Of a stretch of 42,793 nt of DNA, positions 32,894-42,057 are shown one piece after another (the stretch's first letter is position 1; each line of letters begins with the position of its first letter). A program made the position numbers and the translations under genes. The stretch is from positions 1-42,793 of the forward strand of contig NZ_JADBEL010000030.1 in the NCBI RefSeq assembly GCF_014873855.1. The letters run 5' to 3'. The stretch is from Sporosarcina limicola. Its GTDB lineage: Bacteria > Bacillota > Bacilli > Bacillales_A > Planococcaceae. The notes below the pieces were generated by a model. It made no database searches and was not told where the DNA came from. It saw only the letters and a list, made by a program, of their open reading frames with translations.

Positions 32894-34258
32894 TCAACCC
32901 ACAGGCGGAACAATCGGCAACTTGACGATTATCGTTGTGCCTTGCCCGAGCGTGCTTTTCACTTGAATGCTTCCATGATGAAGAGAGACCATTTTTTGGA
33001 CGATGGCAAGGCCCAGACCATTGCCGTTGTTGCTGCGATTTCGCGACTTGTCTGTTTTATAGAATCGCTCGAAAATGGAGTTAAGTTCTCCTGGTGAAAT
33101 GCCGATTCCAGAATCGGTTATGGAAACTTCAACTTCTTTTGAATTGTGACTGATACCGATGTGGATCATTCCATCATCCGGCGTGAATTTAATACTATTC
33201 CCGATTACATTCATCCATATTTGATTGAGCAGGTCCGCATCGGCCGTTATTTTGACAGCAACAGGCAGCTCAAGGTCAATTCGAATGTTTCTAGCCGACG
33301 ATTGAGGCTTGCACGTGACAACTATTTGTCTGATTTGCTCATCGAGGTTAAACGTTACCACTTCAAAAGGATGATGTTCCGAATCCAGAGAGGCGAGTTT
33401 CAGTAAATTATCACCAAGCCGCGACAGTCGTCCGCTTTCTGCAATAATGATGTCCAAATAATACACCCGGTCACCTTCTGCAACCAGATTGTTGTTCTTT
33501 AAAGCCTTTGCAAAGCCGGAGATGGACGTTAACGGCGTCTGAATTTCGTGAGATACATTCGAAACAAAATCCTGCCTCATCTGCTCAAGCTGCTTAAGCT
33601 CATTCGCCATCTCATTAAAACTCTGAGCCAATGCTCCCATTTCATCCGTGCGTTTCATTTTTAATTCCACATCAAAATCACCCTTTGCCAATCGTTTGGT
33701 CGCTTGTTTCAACACTTTCAGAGGGTTCACTAAATACCTGGCGGCAATGAGAATGCACAAGCTTCCTATCAACAATGCGAGTAGCAGAACAATCAGCACC
33801 ATGCGATTGATGATGTTTTCATTCTGAGGAGAAAACTGCAAAAACATAGCATACTGTTTCCCTTCGAATTGAAAGGGGATACCGATGAACGCCTCTTCTT
33901 CCCTAGCGTTCGAGCGGTAAACGTTTCCTTGCAACACTTTTCGAATCGCTTCCGGTGAAATTTGGATGATATTATTATTTTTTAAACCATAGAATGTTGC
34001 TTCTTCAGCCTCATCGAATAAATGAATCGGATAAGCAGATAGCTTCACCATACGTTTGATGAACATATCCGTATCTTCAGGTCTTGTCTGTTCATAGAGT
34101 TGAATGATTTCCTCTCCTGCTGCAATCATGTCATTCTGCCCAACTTCGTTTATTTCTTTCTTGAATAAAATAAGTCCGATCAGAGAGGACGTAAGCAGGC
34201 TAAAGATAATGACTGCCAGAAACGTAAGAATTACACGGGCATACAAGGTTTTAATCAT
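32894..34258 (-). CDS. Sensor histidine kinase
   Basis: 454 residues. First membrane helix about 9-32, an extracytoplasmic sensor of about 120 residues, second helix about 153-175, HAMP about 176-228, dimerisation domain with phosphoacceptor His237 in SNVSHEIQTPLTSISGF, and ATPase domain with N-box MNVIGNSIKFTP, G1 DSGIGIS and G2 NGNGLGLAI. All catalytic elements are present. Its ATG overlaps the response-regulator stop by eight bases, so the two are translationally coupled. The ligand is unknown; the adjacent beta-lactamase-fold protein suggests a cell-envelope signal. Confidence 0.92.
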   Translation of the reverse strand: MIKTLYARVILTFLAVIIFSLLTSSLIGLILFKKEINEVGQNDMIAAGEEIIQLYEQTRPEDTDMFIKRMVKLSAYPIHLFDEAEEATFYGLKNNNIIQISPEAIRKVLQGNVYRSNAREEEAFIGIPFQFEGKQYAMFLQFSPQNENIINRMVLIVLLLALLIGSLCILIAARYLVNPLKVLKQATKRLAKGDFDVELKMKRTDEMGALAQSFNEMANELKQLEQMRQDFVSNVSHEIQTPLTSISGFAKALKNNNLVAEGDRVYYLDIIIAESGRLSRLGDNLLKLASLDSEHHPFEVVTFNLDEQIRQIVVTCKPQSSARNIRIDLELPVAVKITADADLLNQIWMNVIGNSIKFTPDDGMIHIGISHNSKEVEVSITDSGIGISPGELNSIFERFYKTDKSRNRSNNGNGLGLAIVQKMVSLHHGSIQVKSTLGQGTTIIVKLPIVPPVG

Positions 34259-34931
34259 GGTGTGCCACTAACCTGTACCCTAAACTGCGGGCTGATTCAA
34301 TATGAAAATGCTGCGCATCATCGGCAAACTTTTCCCTTATCCGCTTAATATGGACATCGACAGTCCGGTCATCACCTTCATAATCCACCCCCCAAATCTG
34401 CGTGATAAGCTGTTCCCGAGTAAATATTTGACCTGGCTGGCTGGCCAGCAAAAAGAGCAACTCAAATTCCTTTAAAGGCAGATTTAGCACTTCGTCCCCC
34501 CGAATGACTTGATAGGTTCGGCGATTCAACACGATCCCACCCAACTGTATGGTCTGGGAGGATACGATCATGGAACGTTTCAGCAACGCCTTTACTCGCA
34601 TTACAAGCTCCATCGGGTCGAATGGCTTCGTCAAGTAATCATCTGTTCCGAGCTGGAAGCCCTTCACCTTCTGTCCGGCTTCTGCTTTGACCGTCACCAT
34701 CAATAGAGGGATATTCGAATCCCTGTGTCTGATTTCTCTACACAAATCCCAACCGTTCATTTCCGGCATCATAATATCAAGGATGACCAGATCTATCCGA
34801 GAATTCTCCACAATGGAGAGGGCTTCGGCACCGTTTTTTGCCTCTATAAGTTCAAACCCTTCATTCCGCAAAAACAAGGACATTAGCTCACGAATATGAG
34901 CGTCATCATCCGCAATCAATATTTTGGCCAT
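34251..34931 (-). CDS. OmpR/PhoB-family response regulator
   Basis: 226 residues from the ATG at 34931 (MAKILIADDDAHIRELMSLF); an in-frame ATG at 34961 precedes the AAGGGG ribosome binding site and is unlikely. Receiver domain with acidic pair DDD at 8-10, phospho-acceptor Asp52 in LVILDIMMPEMNG, Thr in MVTVKAEAG and Lys in LTKPFDP; C-terminal winged helix with ELLFLLASQPGQIFTREQLI, DDRTVDVHIKRIREKF and SLGYRLV. Partner of the kinase that follows; probable target is the hydrolase gene at 35091-37109. Confidence 0.93.
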   Translation of the reverse strand: MAKILIADDDAHIRELMSLFLRNEGFELIEAKNGAEALSIVENSRIDLVILDIMMPEMNGWDLCREIRHRDSNIPLLMVTVKAEAGQKVKGFQLGTDDYLTKPFDPMELVMRVKALLKRSMIVSSQTIQLGGIVLNRRTYQVIRGDEVLNLPLKEFELLFLLASQPGQIFTREQLITQIWGVDYEGDDRTVDVHIKRIREKFADDAQHFHIESARSLGYRLVAHHD

Positions 34932-35090
34932 TAGAATGATGCACCCCTTCAAATTCTTCAATGAATACGTTTAATTATACCGTTTATTGTACTGCCTTGA
35001 AAACTTCTACTGAGAGTTGACCGCTAACGAAAGAGGGTCATCCCGATTAACAAGGATGACCACGTCTTTGAACTTTAAGCGTTTCTTCTA

Positions 35091-37109
35091 TTAACCAAAT
35101 TGCCATCCTAGTAAATTCCAGTGGTAGAAAAACAGACTCAAAGCTACCGCCCCAAGAACGATAAGCGTGTAATACACGCGCTTGAAAACTGTCCAATACT
35201 TGTTTTTCCAGACCTGGAATGTGCAAAGCAACAAGGCGATGGTCAATCCGACAAATATAATCGGCATGATGAGAAAAATTTTCACTGAATTAGAAATGTG
35301 ACTTAACCGCTCCAATGTGTCCATATTCATAACCTCAGTAATTGTCAGAACACAGGTTATCAGTGCCCAACCGGCGGTGACCACCAAGAGCCAGACTGCA
35401 CGTTTTTTTGGCTTCTCCATCTTGTTAACACTGCGTACCCGAAAGGCGTATCCAATCAAAACGCTGATAAATAATACAAATGAGATTCCAAGCAGGGATA
35501 ACCAAAACTTACTTTGATCAATTAACTGAGTACGCTCGAGTGGCAAGCCCGGTAGAAAATCTAACATCATTTCAGTAGGTTCTCCCGATTCATTGGTGCG
35601 AAAGGCCATCTGATTCGGGCCTCCAACTTGCTGGAACAAATTCTCTTCAATCGGCACATATAACATTTGTTCTTCTCCCTGGCCGATTGACAGCTGATTG
35701 TCAGATACAGATACATTGATTTCTGTCAGAAGACTAAAAAACTTGTCTATATGGCTGAAGTTACGGCGAGTGAATTTATAGGAACCCGCATATTTCTGTA
35801 CATCTACTTCGGAAGGCGATGCTGGGAGTTTGACTTCCGGCGCTGGGAAATAGTGATCGAAAAAGGCTTGTAACATCCCTGCCTTGGCATCGTCGCCATT
35901 GCCACCGCTATAGGAGACAAAAATGCCGATTTGCTCTTCCGGAACGAGATAGAGTTCAGTAATGAATAGCGTGTCTGCCCCGCCATGAGAGATTACATGC
36001 TGTCCGTTGACATTTAGCTCAAAAAAACCAAGCGCCATATCCGGTAAACGTTTATCAAACTGGAATGCCGTCGAATGCATTAATTTAGCAGTTTCCGGCT
36101 TCAGAATTTGTTTGTTTCCATAACTCCCGTCATTGAGATGAGCAATCATGAAATGAGACATATCAAGCGCAGAGACCGTCCCTGATCCAGCTGGGCGGAA
36201 ACCAGCCTCAAACGTGGTTGGCTTGTTAACGAATTTTTTGTTCTCACTAGCATAACCTAGCACTTTATAAGGATCTAATGACGCAGGAATAGGTTCCTGG
36301 ACTGTCGCATAGTTCATATCGAGTGCGTCGAAAATATTTTTTTGAATATAGTCATTGTAGGGCATGCCACTAACCTCTTCGACAATCAATCCAGCCAAAG
36401 TAGCACCATAGTTGGAATAGGAGACCACCTCACCCGGTGGTCGCACCCGCGCCAGCATATGCTCGGTAAGCGTCTCGGAAATCGACCCAGGCAGTTTCTT
36501 CTCATCTGTCGTGATCTGGTAGCCCATCCCCCCTTCTTCGAACCCCGCAGTATGGGTCATAAGATCGCGCAACGTAATAGGTTTCAGATAGGTATCCGGT
36601 ATCTTCATCGATTTCAAATAAGTGTTGATGTCGGTATCAAGGTCAAGTTTGCCCTGTTCAACCAATTGCATTACTGCCGTCCAAGTGAACAGCTTCGTTG
36701 TCGAAGCGATTCGGAACATGCTGGTTTCGGGTTCGATCGGGGCGTCTTTTTCGATGTTGGAATGTCCATACCCTTTGGAGAACAGGACCTTGTCATCCTT
36801 CACAATCGAAATGACTGCTCCTGGAATTTCGAACAGATCCATATTCGATTTCATCACTTTATCGACGAACGCCGCAACCTCAGCGGAGTCGTTCAGATCC
36901 GCAGGCTTTGCATCCGATTTAACAGCTTGCGAGGCCGCCGCAGAAGCGGGTTCCTGTACCCAGAACAAGCTCGCCCCAGTTCCAGTTACCAGAAACGCCA
37001 GTAAAATTACTCCGGCAACAAGCTTCTTTTTCACAGTTGCTGGCATTCTAAACATCCGATTTCCAGGTTGTTTCGAACTATTATTTTTCATTTTCGTAGT
37101 TGTCGGCAT
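35091..37109 (-). CDS. Membrane-anchored beta-lactamase-fold serine hydrolase (class C / PBP4*-like)
   Basis: 672 residues. A signal/anchor helix at about 28-50, then the penicillin-binding/class C beta-lactamase domain with Ser136-x-x-Lys139 in RIASTTKLF, Tyr231-Ser-Asn233 in VVSYSNYGA and His375-Gly-Gly in ISHGGAD. A beta-barrel-like linker follows (YAGSYKFTRRN), then four hydrophobic helices in the last 150 residues (for example FWLSLLGISFVLFISVLIGY). Related Firmicutes proteins act as peptidases, esterases or resistance factors at the envelope. GGAGG 6 bases before the ATG. It lies just upstream of the two-component genes on the same strand, a common arrangement for a sensor pair and its target; the 130-base gap makes co-transcription possible. 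Confidence 0.88.
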   Translation of the reverse strand: MPTTTKMKNNSSKQPGNRMFRMPATVKKKLVAGVILLAFLVTGTGASLFWVQEPASAAASQAVKSDAKPADLNDSAEVAAFVDKVMKSNMDLFEIPGAVISIVKDDKVLFSKGYGHSNIEKDAPIEPETSMFRIASTTKLFTWTAVMQLVEQGKLDLDTDINTYLKSMKIPDTYLKPITLRDLMTHTAGFEEGGMGYQITTDEKKLPGSISETLTEHMLARVRPPGEVVSYSNYGATLAGLIVEEVSGMPYNDYIQKNIFDALDMNYATVQEPIPASLDPYKVLGYASENKKFVNKPTTFEAGFRPAGSGTVSALDMSHFMIAHLNDGSYGNKQILKPETAKLMHSTAFQFDKRLPDMALGFFELNVNGQHVISHGGADTLFITELYLVPEEQIGIFVSYSGGNGDDAKAGMLQAFFDHYFPAPEVKLPASPSEVDVQKYAGSYKFTRRNFSHIDKFFSLLTEINVSVSDNQLSIGQGEEQMLYVPIEENLFQQVGGPNQMAFRTNESGEPTEMMLDFLPGLPLERTQLIDQSKFWLSLLGISFVLFISVLIGYAFRVRSVNKMEKPKKRAVWLLVVTAGWALITCVLTITEVMNMDTLERLSHISNSVKIFLIMPIIFVGLTIALLLCTFQVWKNKYWTVFKRVYYTLIVLGAVALSLFFYHWNLLGWQFG

Positions 37110-37174
37110 TATGAGCCTCCGTATTCAAATTATTTTGATCCAAGCAATTTGTCCCGCATTAACGGGCAGTAAGA

Positions 37175-37334
37175 CCCCCACTTCAAGGCTTAAGGGTACC
37201 CGAAGAAGCGTAAGTGGGGGATCAACTGCCCGAAGAGCTTGCGGAATATAGTTCGATTCCGCTTCAAATCCCGAATGGTTCAACTAACAATCAGTGGGGG
37301 ATGAAGAAAACCCCCTCTGATTGAAGTTTCACTT
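37175..37334 (+). repeat. Palindromic intergenic repeat, copy B
   Basis: CCCCCACTT (37175-37183) pairs with AAGTGGGGG (37212-37220); from 37206 on the sequence matches copy A (2257-2382, minus strand) through GGGGGATCAACTGCCCGAAG, AATATAGTTCGATTC, CCCGAATGGTT and the terminal AATCAGTGGGGGAT dyad, which is imperfect here. Orientation is opposite to copy A. Confidence 0.75.
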
Positions 37335-37536
37335 TATTTCGACTGGATTTGTAAAGCTTATCAAAAAGTTATGAACGGAGAATGAACAGCCAGTATTTAA
37401 GCTGGACAATGCTATTGAGTTCACTCAATTCGCGACGACAACAATTTTGCAAGATCACATTGAAAGCCATACATCTTTAATGTTAGAGGTGAGTAATTAC
37501 TTCATTCACTAATAATGAACGATACAAAACTAAACT
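37335..37536. other. Non-coding or decayed stretch
   Basis: A short plus-strand frame (about 37390-37500) reads PVFKLDNAIEFTQFATTTIL and then stops. It has no start signal and may be an unidentified gene remnant. Nothing else recognised. Confidence 0.35.
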
Positions 37537-37920
37537 GTATGGAATGAGTTGAAAGAACGTATTGATGAAGGCATTCAGGCAATTGACTTGGTATGGAGTG
37601 ACTATACGCCAGCGGCAGAAGTAGCTGAAGAGGCGGCGGCTATTGCGAAAGAAGCTATAATGGAAACAGTTGGGGAGGAAGGTTTTGCACCAGCTATTAT
37701 TACATCGGCTAGCGATGATTTCCACTTTTATACGATTCATCGACCAAAGCTGCAGGCGGCGATGATTGGCATTGGGGCAGATCCTGGCCCGGGACTTCAC
37801 CATCCCGATATGACATTTAATCGGGATGCCCTTGATATCGGTGCACGCGTGTTGGCCGCTACATTGAAAAAGCTTCTTATTTGGAAGACTGATAAAAGGG
37901 AGGACTATCCAAAATTTTAA
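37537..37920 (+). pseudogene. C-terminal remnant of an M20-type amidohydrolase/peptidase
   Basis: About 125 residues, VWNELKERIDEGIQAIDLVW onward, preceded by an in-frame TAA. It includes DDFHFYTIHRPKLQAAMIGI, GADPGPGLHHPDMTFNRDAL and a terminal helix ARVLAATLKKLL. The GLHHPxMTFNxDAL segment is the final metal-ligand and active-site stretch of M20 amidohydrolases (N-acyl amino acid amidohydrolase or hippurate hydrolase type, about 390-430 residues). The front two-thirds are absent, and a TTG is the only possible start. Copy B of the palindromic repeat lies 200 bases before it, so rearrangement may have removed the rest. Confidence 0.75.
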
Positions 37921-37937
37921 AAAAGATATATAAATTA

Positions 37938-37980
37938 AAGGACACAACATATTTTATATGACTAATGTGTTGTGTCCTTT
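37938..37980. terminator. Bidirectional terminator
   Basis: AAAGGACACAACA (37938-37950) pairs with TGTTGTGTCCTTT (37968-37980), stem 13 bases with an AT-rich loop. It separates the remnant (plus) and the ClbS-like gene (minus, stop at 38008). Confidence 0.78.
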
Positions 37981-38007
37981 CTATTTCAACTTACACAGTT
38001 AAGTACA

Positions 38008-38541
38008 TTATTTCACAAACTCGTGCTTTTCCCCTTCTTTTATAGACTGTGCAATAGCTTCACATTTTTTTATAGCCCAAATGTAATGAGTGGAAGTGTT
38101 TGCTGCGAAATAGCTGTATAAATCACTTGTTTTTGTCCACTTATAGTATTTTTTTGTCATAATTTCTTCATTGGTATGTGATTTAATTAGTTCCATCACT
38201 CTTTCATGACTCAACTTAAATTTTTTCACAGCTTGATTTAATGTTACATCTTGATAGTTTTCCCAAATTTGCATATTAAGCAGCTTGATAGTACGCCATT
38301 TATAACCAGGTGCAGGCATAAAAGGAATATCCCCATCCATGCCCTCTTTATACCATCTCTCCAGTATTGCATGCCATTCATACAGGTGCATTAATACATC
38401 ACGAAAATTCTTGTCTCTTTCTTGAGTTTCAATAGAAATACTCCTTTTTCTGCTAGGTACTGATTCAATTATTTCAAGCAATGATTTTAAATTTTTGTCG
38501 CTATCCAGTAAAAGATTTTCTTTTTCATTTTTTGATATCAT
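38008..38541 (-). CDS. ClbS/DfsB-family four-helix bundle protein
   Basis: 177 residues from the ATG at 38541 with a perfect GGAGG 7 bases upstream; the frame to 38562 only translates the ribosome binding site. The family pattern is present: FRDVLMHLYEWHAILERWYK (helix 2), FMPAPGYKWRTIKLLNMQIW (the family hallmark PAPGYKW) and a C-terminal STHYIWAIKKCEAI helix. ClbS is a colibactin self-resistance hydrolase and DfsB is a related DinB-like protein; most members of this family are uncharacterised and could be damage-response or detoxification proteins. Single gene, no operon partner. Confidence 0.82.
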   Translation of the reverse strand: MISKNEKENLLLDSDKNLKSLLEIIESVPSRKRSISIETQERDKNFRDVLMHLYEWHAILERWYKEGMDGDIPFMPAPGYKWRTIKLLNMQIWENYQDVTLNQAVKKFKLSHERVMELIKSHTNEEIMTKKYYKWTKTSDLYSYFAANTSTHYIWAIKKCEAIAQSIKEGEKHEFVK

Positions 38542-38561
38542 GAAAATTCCTCCTTTTTTCA

Positions 38562-38759
38562 CTATATATTATCATAAGAATGCATGCCCTTTTATTAGAT
38601 TTCAGAAAAATTTAAGTTAACACCTTGTTGATTACAGTCAATTTCATAATTTGTAATCCAACCTGTTAGTTAGTTGAAGAAGAAGGGGGGAACGTTGTTC
38701 AGTCTAAAGAAAACATTGGCAAGCTACCTGATTACGTTGTTTACCAGGCACGGAATGTA
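38562..38759. other. Intergenic region between the ClbS-like and SulP genes
   Basis: Contains the promoter of the ClbS-like gene. A plus-strand frame reads EEEGGNVVQSKENIGKLPDY followed by VVYQARNVLHKE and has protein-like composition, but it is preceded by a stop, has no start signal and ends inside the SulP gene. Possibly the relic of a lost gene. Confidence 0.35.
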
Positions 38760-40346
38760 CTACATAAAGAAATTATCCTTTCCAATTCGATCTTCCAAGC
38801 GACTTTTTTTGAATAACGAAGTTTTATCTTTCGGCAAACGTTTGATAATGATCTGGATACCCTTTTTTTCCGCGTCGTCAAGCAGTGCAAAAAGTACTGC
38901 CTCACCTGTTGCATCAACGACGGAAAGATGTTCCATATCAAGAATGATTTTTGTCGCTCCAGACTCAAGAAGTTGTGGATACTTGTCTTCAAACACTTTA
39001 GCAGTCCCGAAGAAAATGGGTCCATCTACAGTATACTTTGCCAATGAAGAAGGACTTTCTATACCGAATTTCACAATTTCGACATCAGAAAGTTTGGCTT
39101 TCTCAATATGGAGTTTGCCACTCATTTTCTTCAAAAATGACAGAGCTGCGAGCAAAATACCGACTTGAACGGCGATAGTTAGATCGATGAAAATAGTCAA
39201 TAGAAATGTTGTCAATAAAACAATAGAATCTCCTGAACGAATCGATAAAATATGGACGAATGCTTTTCGGGCACTCATATTCCATGCGACGTACATAAGA
39301 ATTGGTGCCATCGCAGCGAGTGGAATATGCGATGCATAGGGTGCGAATAATAATAGAAATGCTAGAACGAATAGACTTTGTACAACTCCAGATATAGGAC
39401 TGACAGCACCAGAGCGGATATTTGTCGCAGTTCGTGCAATGGCTCCTGTTGCTGGAATACCGCCGAACAATGGCGTAATGATATTGGCAATTCCTTGTCC
39501 AAATAGCTCCCGTTTTGAATCATGTTTCTCTCCGCTTTTCATACCATCTGCCACAACAGCGGATAACAGTGATTCGATTGCACCGAGTGCGGCAATAATG
39601 AGCGCAGGTTGCCACAGTGACACCAATTTGGACAAGGTGATGTGTGGGAAATGGAAACTCGGCAGTGTCTTTGGAATACCGCCGAATGCTGTCCCGATTG
39701 TTTCTAATTTACCAGGGAAAAAGAAAAATGAAATGATTGTCGGGATGAGTAACGCAACAAGCAGTAAAGGAATGCGTGGAGCAATTTTGGGCAATAAAAA
39801 GATAACGGCTAATCCGATAACTGCGATTAAAATACTACAGGTATTGACCGTATGGAACTGCCTAATGAGGTCCAGCATATTTTCATGGAAAAACTCTTTT
39901 TTCTCTAGGCCAGTAATGCCAAAGAAATTACTAAACTGTCCTGTAAAGATGATGATAGCAATCCCAGTCGTGAAGCCGATTGTGACCGAACGCGGAACAA
40001 AGTGGATAAGATTACTAATGCCGAGAAAACTCATAATGACGAGAAAAATCCCTGCTAGAAACCCGGCAATGAGTAAATCTTCATAACCATACTGCAAGAC
40101 AATTGCTAGCAATATCGGGATGAAAGCTCCCGTGGGTCCAGCAATCTGGAAACGGGAACCACCTAATAGTGCAACAAGGAGACCTGCAATGATTGTCGTG
40201 TAAAGACCATACTCCGGTTTAACCCCGGAAGCAATTGCAAAAGCCATCCCAAGCGGAATGGCTACAATACCAACCGTAATTCCCGCAATCAAATCCTTGC
40301 GAAATCCAGCCGCGTTATAATGAAGATAACGATTATCCTTGAACAT
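38760..40346 (-). CDS. SulP-family inorganic anion transporter with STAS domain
   Basis: 528 residues from the ATG at 40346 (GGAG 8 bases upstream); an in-frame ATG at 40364 lies before that site. Family features: DLIAGITVGIVAIPLGMAFA near residue 25, GLYTTIIAGLLVALLGGSRF, GPTGAF and 10-12 membrane helices, then a C-terminal STAS domain with TKIILDMEHLSVVDATGEAV. The family moves sulfate, bicarbonate or other anions across the cytoplasmic membrane; substrate is not readable here. No partner gene (such as carbonic anhydrase) is adjacent. Confidence 0.92.
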   Translation of the reverse strand: MFKDNRYLHYNAAGFRKDLIAGITVGIVAIPLGMAFAIASGVKPEYGLYTTIIAGLLVALLGGSRFQIAGPTGAFIPILLAIVLQYGYEDLLIAGFLAGIFLVIMSFLGISNLIHFVPRSVTIGFTTGIAIIIFTGQFSNFFGITGLEKKEFFHENMLDLIRQFHTVNTCSILIAVIGLAVIFLLPKIAPRIPLLLVALLIPTIISFFFFPGKLETIGTAFGGIPKTLPSFHFPHITLSKLVSLWQPALIIAALGAIESLLSAVVADGMKSGEKHDSKRELFGQGIANIITPLFGGIPATGAIARTATNIRSGAVSPISGVVQSLFVLAFLLLFAPYASHIPLAAMAPILMYVAWNMSARKAFVHILSIRSGDSIVLLTTFLLTIFIDLTIAVQVGILLAALSFLKKMSGKLHIEKAKLSDVEIVKFGIESPSSLAKYTVDGPIFFGTAKVFEDKYPQLLESGATKIILDMEHLSVVDATGEAVLFALLDDAEKKGIQIIIKRLPKDKTSLFKKSRLEDRIGKDNFFM

Positions 40347-40519
40347 TTGATTCACTCCGTTCAAGCTATTTTATCTGAAAACTCCTTCATTTAGTATAAA
40401 GGACAAAAGACGTAGTGACAAGGCGCGAAGGAGAGGTCAGTAGAGGCAATCTGATTGCAAGTTCATATAAAATAGAATACTATTTAGATGTCTGAAAATA
40501 TGAGGATGGGGTGTTTATA

Positions 40520-41257
40520 ATGACAAGATTACAGGATAAAGTTGCGTTCATCACTGGTGGAGCATCAGGTATGGGGGAAATGATGGTGAAGCTTTTCACT
40601 GCACAAGGTGCTACAGTTGTTGCAGCTGATATTAATGAAACTGCACTTGAAGAAAAATGGGGCGGCCTTGACAATGTCATGACTTTGAAATTGAACGTTG
40701 CTTCTGATGAAGAATGGGAAACAGCCATTGCTACAGTTGTCGATAAGCTTGGTAAAATCGATATCTTAATTAACAATGCAGGTATTTCAACAGAAAAAGG
40801 CTTGAACGATTTTACAATCGAAGACTGGCGCCGAATGTCAGACATTAATGGCTTCGGTCCATTCCTTGGTATGAAGCACGTGCTTTCTACGATGAAAGAG
40901 GCTGGTAAAGGCTCAATCGTTAACATTTCTTCTTACACAGCACTAGTCGGTATGGGCTTGAATCCATATTCAGCATCTAAAGGAGCGGTACGTGCAATTT
41001 CACGTGCAGCTGCAGTAGACTTCGGGAAATGGGGCATTCGTGTTAACACTGTATTCCCTGGCATTATCGAAACGCCAATGGTTGCCAACCTTCAGTCTTC
41101 CAAAGCAATACTTGAAGGCTTGATCAAAATGACACCACTTGAGCGTCTTGGTAAACCTGAAGATGTTGGAAATGCAGTTCTATTCTTGGCATCAGACGAA
41201 GCATCATACATTACAGGTGCAGAACTTGTCATTGATGGTGGATACTCTGCTAGGTAA
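40520..41257 (+). CDS. Short-chain dehydrogenase/reductase (SDR)
   Basis: 245 residues from the ATG at 40520 with GGGG 8 bases upstream; a GTG at 40511 overlaps that site. Classical SDR motifs: TGGASGMG cofactor loop near residue 12, NNAGIS near 87, catalytic Ser in NISSYTAL, YSASKGA (Tyr-x-x-x-Lys) near 150, and VFPGIIETPM. Length and the DGGYSAR end fit glucose-1-dehydrogenase or 3-alpha/beta-hydroxysteroid-dehydrogenase-like members. Asp in AADINETALE after the second strand suggests preference for NAD(H). Substrate unknown. Monocistronic with a terminator at 41294-41316. Confidence 0.9.
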   Translation: MTRLQDKVAFITGGASGMGEMMVKLFTAQGATVVAADINETALEEKWGGLDNVMTLKLNVASDEEWETAIATVVDKLGKIDILINNAGISTEKGLNDFTIEDWRRMSDINGFGPFLGMKHVLSTMKEAGKGSIVNISSYTALVGMGLNPYSASKGAVRAISRAAAVDFGKWGIRVNTVFPGIIETPMVANLQSSKAILEGLIKMTPLERLGKPEDVGNAVLFLASDEASYITGAELVIDGGYSAR

Positions 41258-41293
41258 TTAAGAGAAGTAGAGTCTCTCCACGCGCAAAAAAGA

Positions 41294-41325
41294 CCGCTGT
41301 GCCTTGTGCACAGCGGATTTTTGTT
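41294..41325. terminator. Bidirectional terminator between convergent genes
   Basis: CCGCTGTGC (41294-41302) pairs with GCACAGCGG (41308-41316), preceded by an A-run and followed by ATTTTTGTT. It serves the SDR gene (plus) and the ECF-type ATPase gene (minus). Confidence 0.82.
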
Positions 41326-42057
41326 ATCTCTTTATCAATTCCTCTAACTTTAATAAAACCCCGTCATAGCCCATTTTACAGGCCAGTTGCGTTAGATGAG
41401 GTTGCTCCACACGTGCGGTGTCGAGAATAGCTTGCCCAGCGAATGCTTGGCGTGTTGGACCATCGTATAGCAGCTTGCCATTACTAAAGATAACCGTTCG
41501 TCCAAACGTTTCAGCTACAAAATCCATATCATGCAAAATACACAGCACGAGTTTACCTTGCGCATATAGTTCACGAATGATCTCTTTCAATTTCTTCTTA
41601 CCGCGTGCATCTTGCCCCATTGTTGGTTCGTCGAAAATCACGATATCCGTATCCATAGCAAGTATCGAGGCAACGGCAATCATTTTCCGTTCCGCGAGAC
41701 TTAAATCGTATGGATTCTCTCCGGCTTTATCCAATAAACCAACAAGGTCCAGCATTATCTCTGCATTAGCACGCGCAACTTCGGGCGCCTGTCCGATGTT
41801 GAGTGGCCCAAATAGTACTTCATCCAAGACATTATTTTTGAAAATCTGGTCGTTCGGATTTTGAAAAACGAGACCAACTGTACTGGCAATTTTTGCAGCT
41901 GTCGTATTTTTTATGTTTTTACCATTAATGATGATATCGCCAGAACTCGGTTTCAATAGTGCTTTCAGTAATTTGACGAAAGTTGTTTTACCCGCGCCAT
42001 TTTGCCCGATAATAGCTGTCGGTTCACCTCGAAATGTTACATTAATCCCCTGTAAAA
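41324..42057 (-). pseudogene. 5'-truncated ECF/CbiO-type ABC ATPase
   Basis: The frame runs to 42127, but only from about 42057 down does it read as an ABC ATPase: [20 protein letters not shown], Walker [12 protein letters not shown]-loop [20 protein letters not shown], signature LSLAERKMIAVASILAMD (in place of LSGGQ, as in some ECF and cobalt ATPases), Walker B IVIFDEPTMGQD and switch His in LHDMDFVAE, ending in a C-terminal extension. The remaining N-terminal codons are the antisense of an IS66 transposase fragment. The true start and any upstream partner ATPase half or permease are lost. It might still be translated from within the IS fragment, but no ribosome binding site is apparent. Confidence 0.75.

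Noticed and set aside
36342..37251. Two long plus-strand frames opposite the serine hydrolase gene
   Set aside because: They are antisense to a clear gene with all catalytic motifs. The end of one (SVSGGSTARRACGI) only runs into palindromic repeat copy B.
37175..37334. Possible riboswitch or CRISPR-like array in the GC-rich palindromes
   Set aside because: No regular repeat-spacer pattern and no known aptamer core; the same sequence recurs inverted at 2257-2382, so a mobile repeat fits better.
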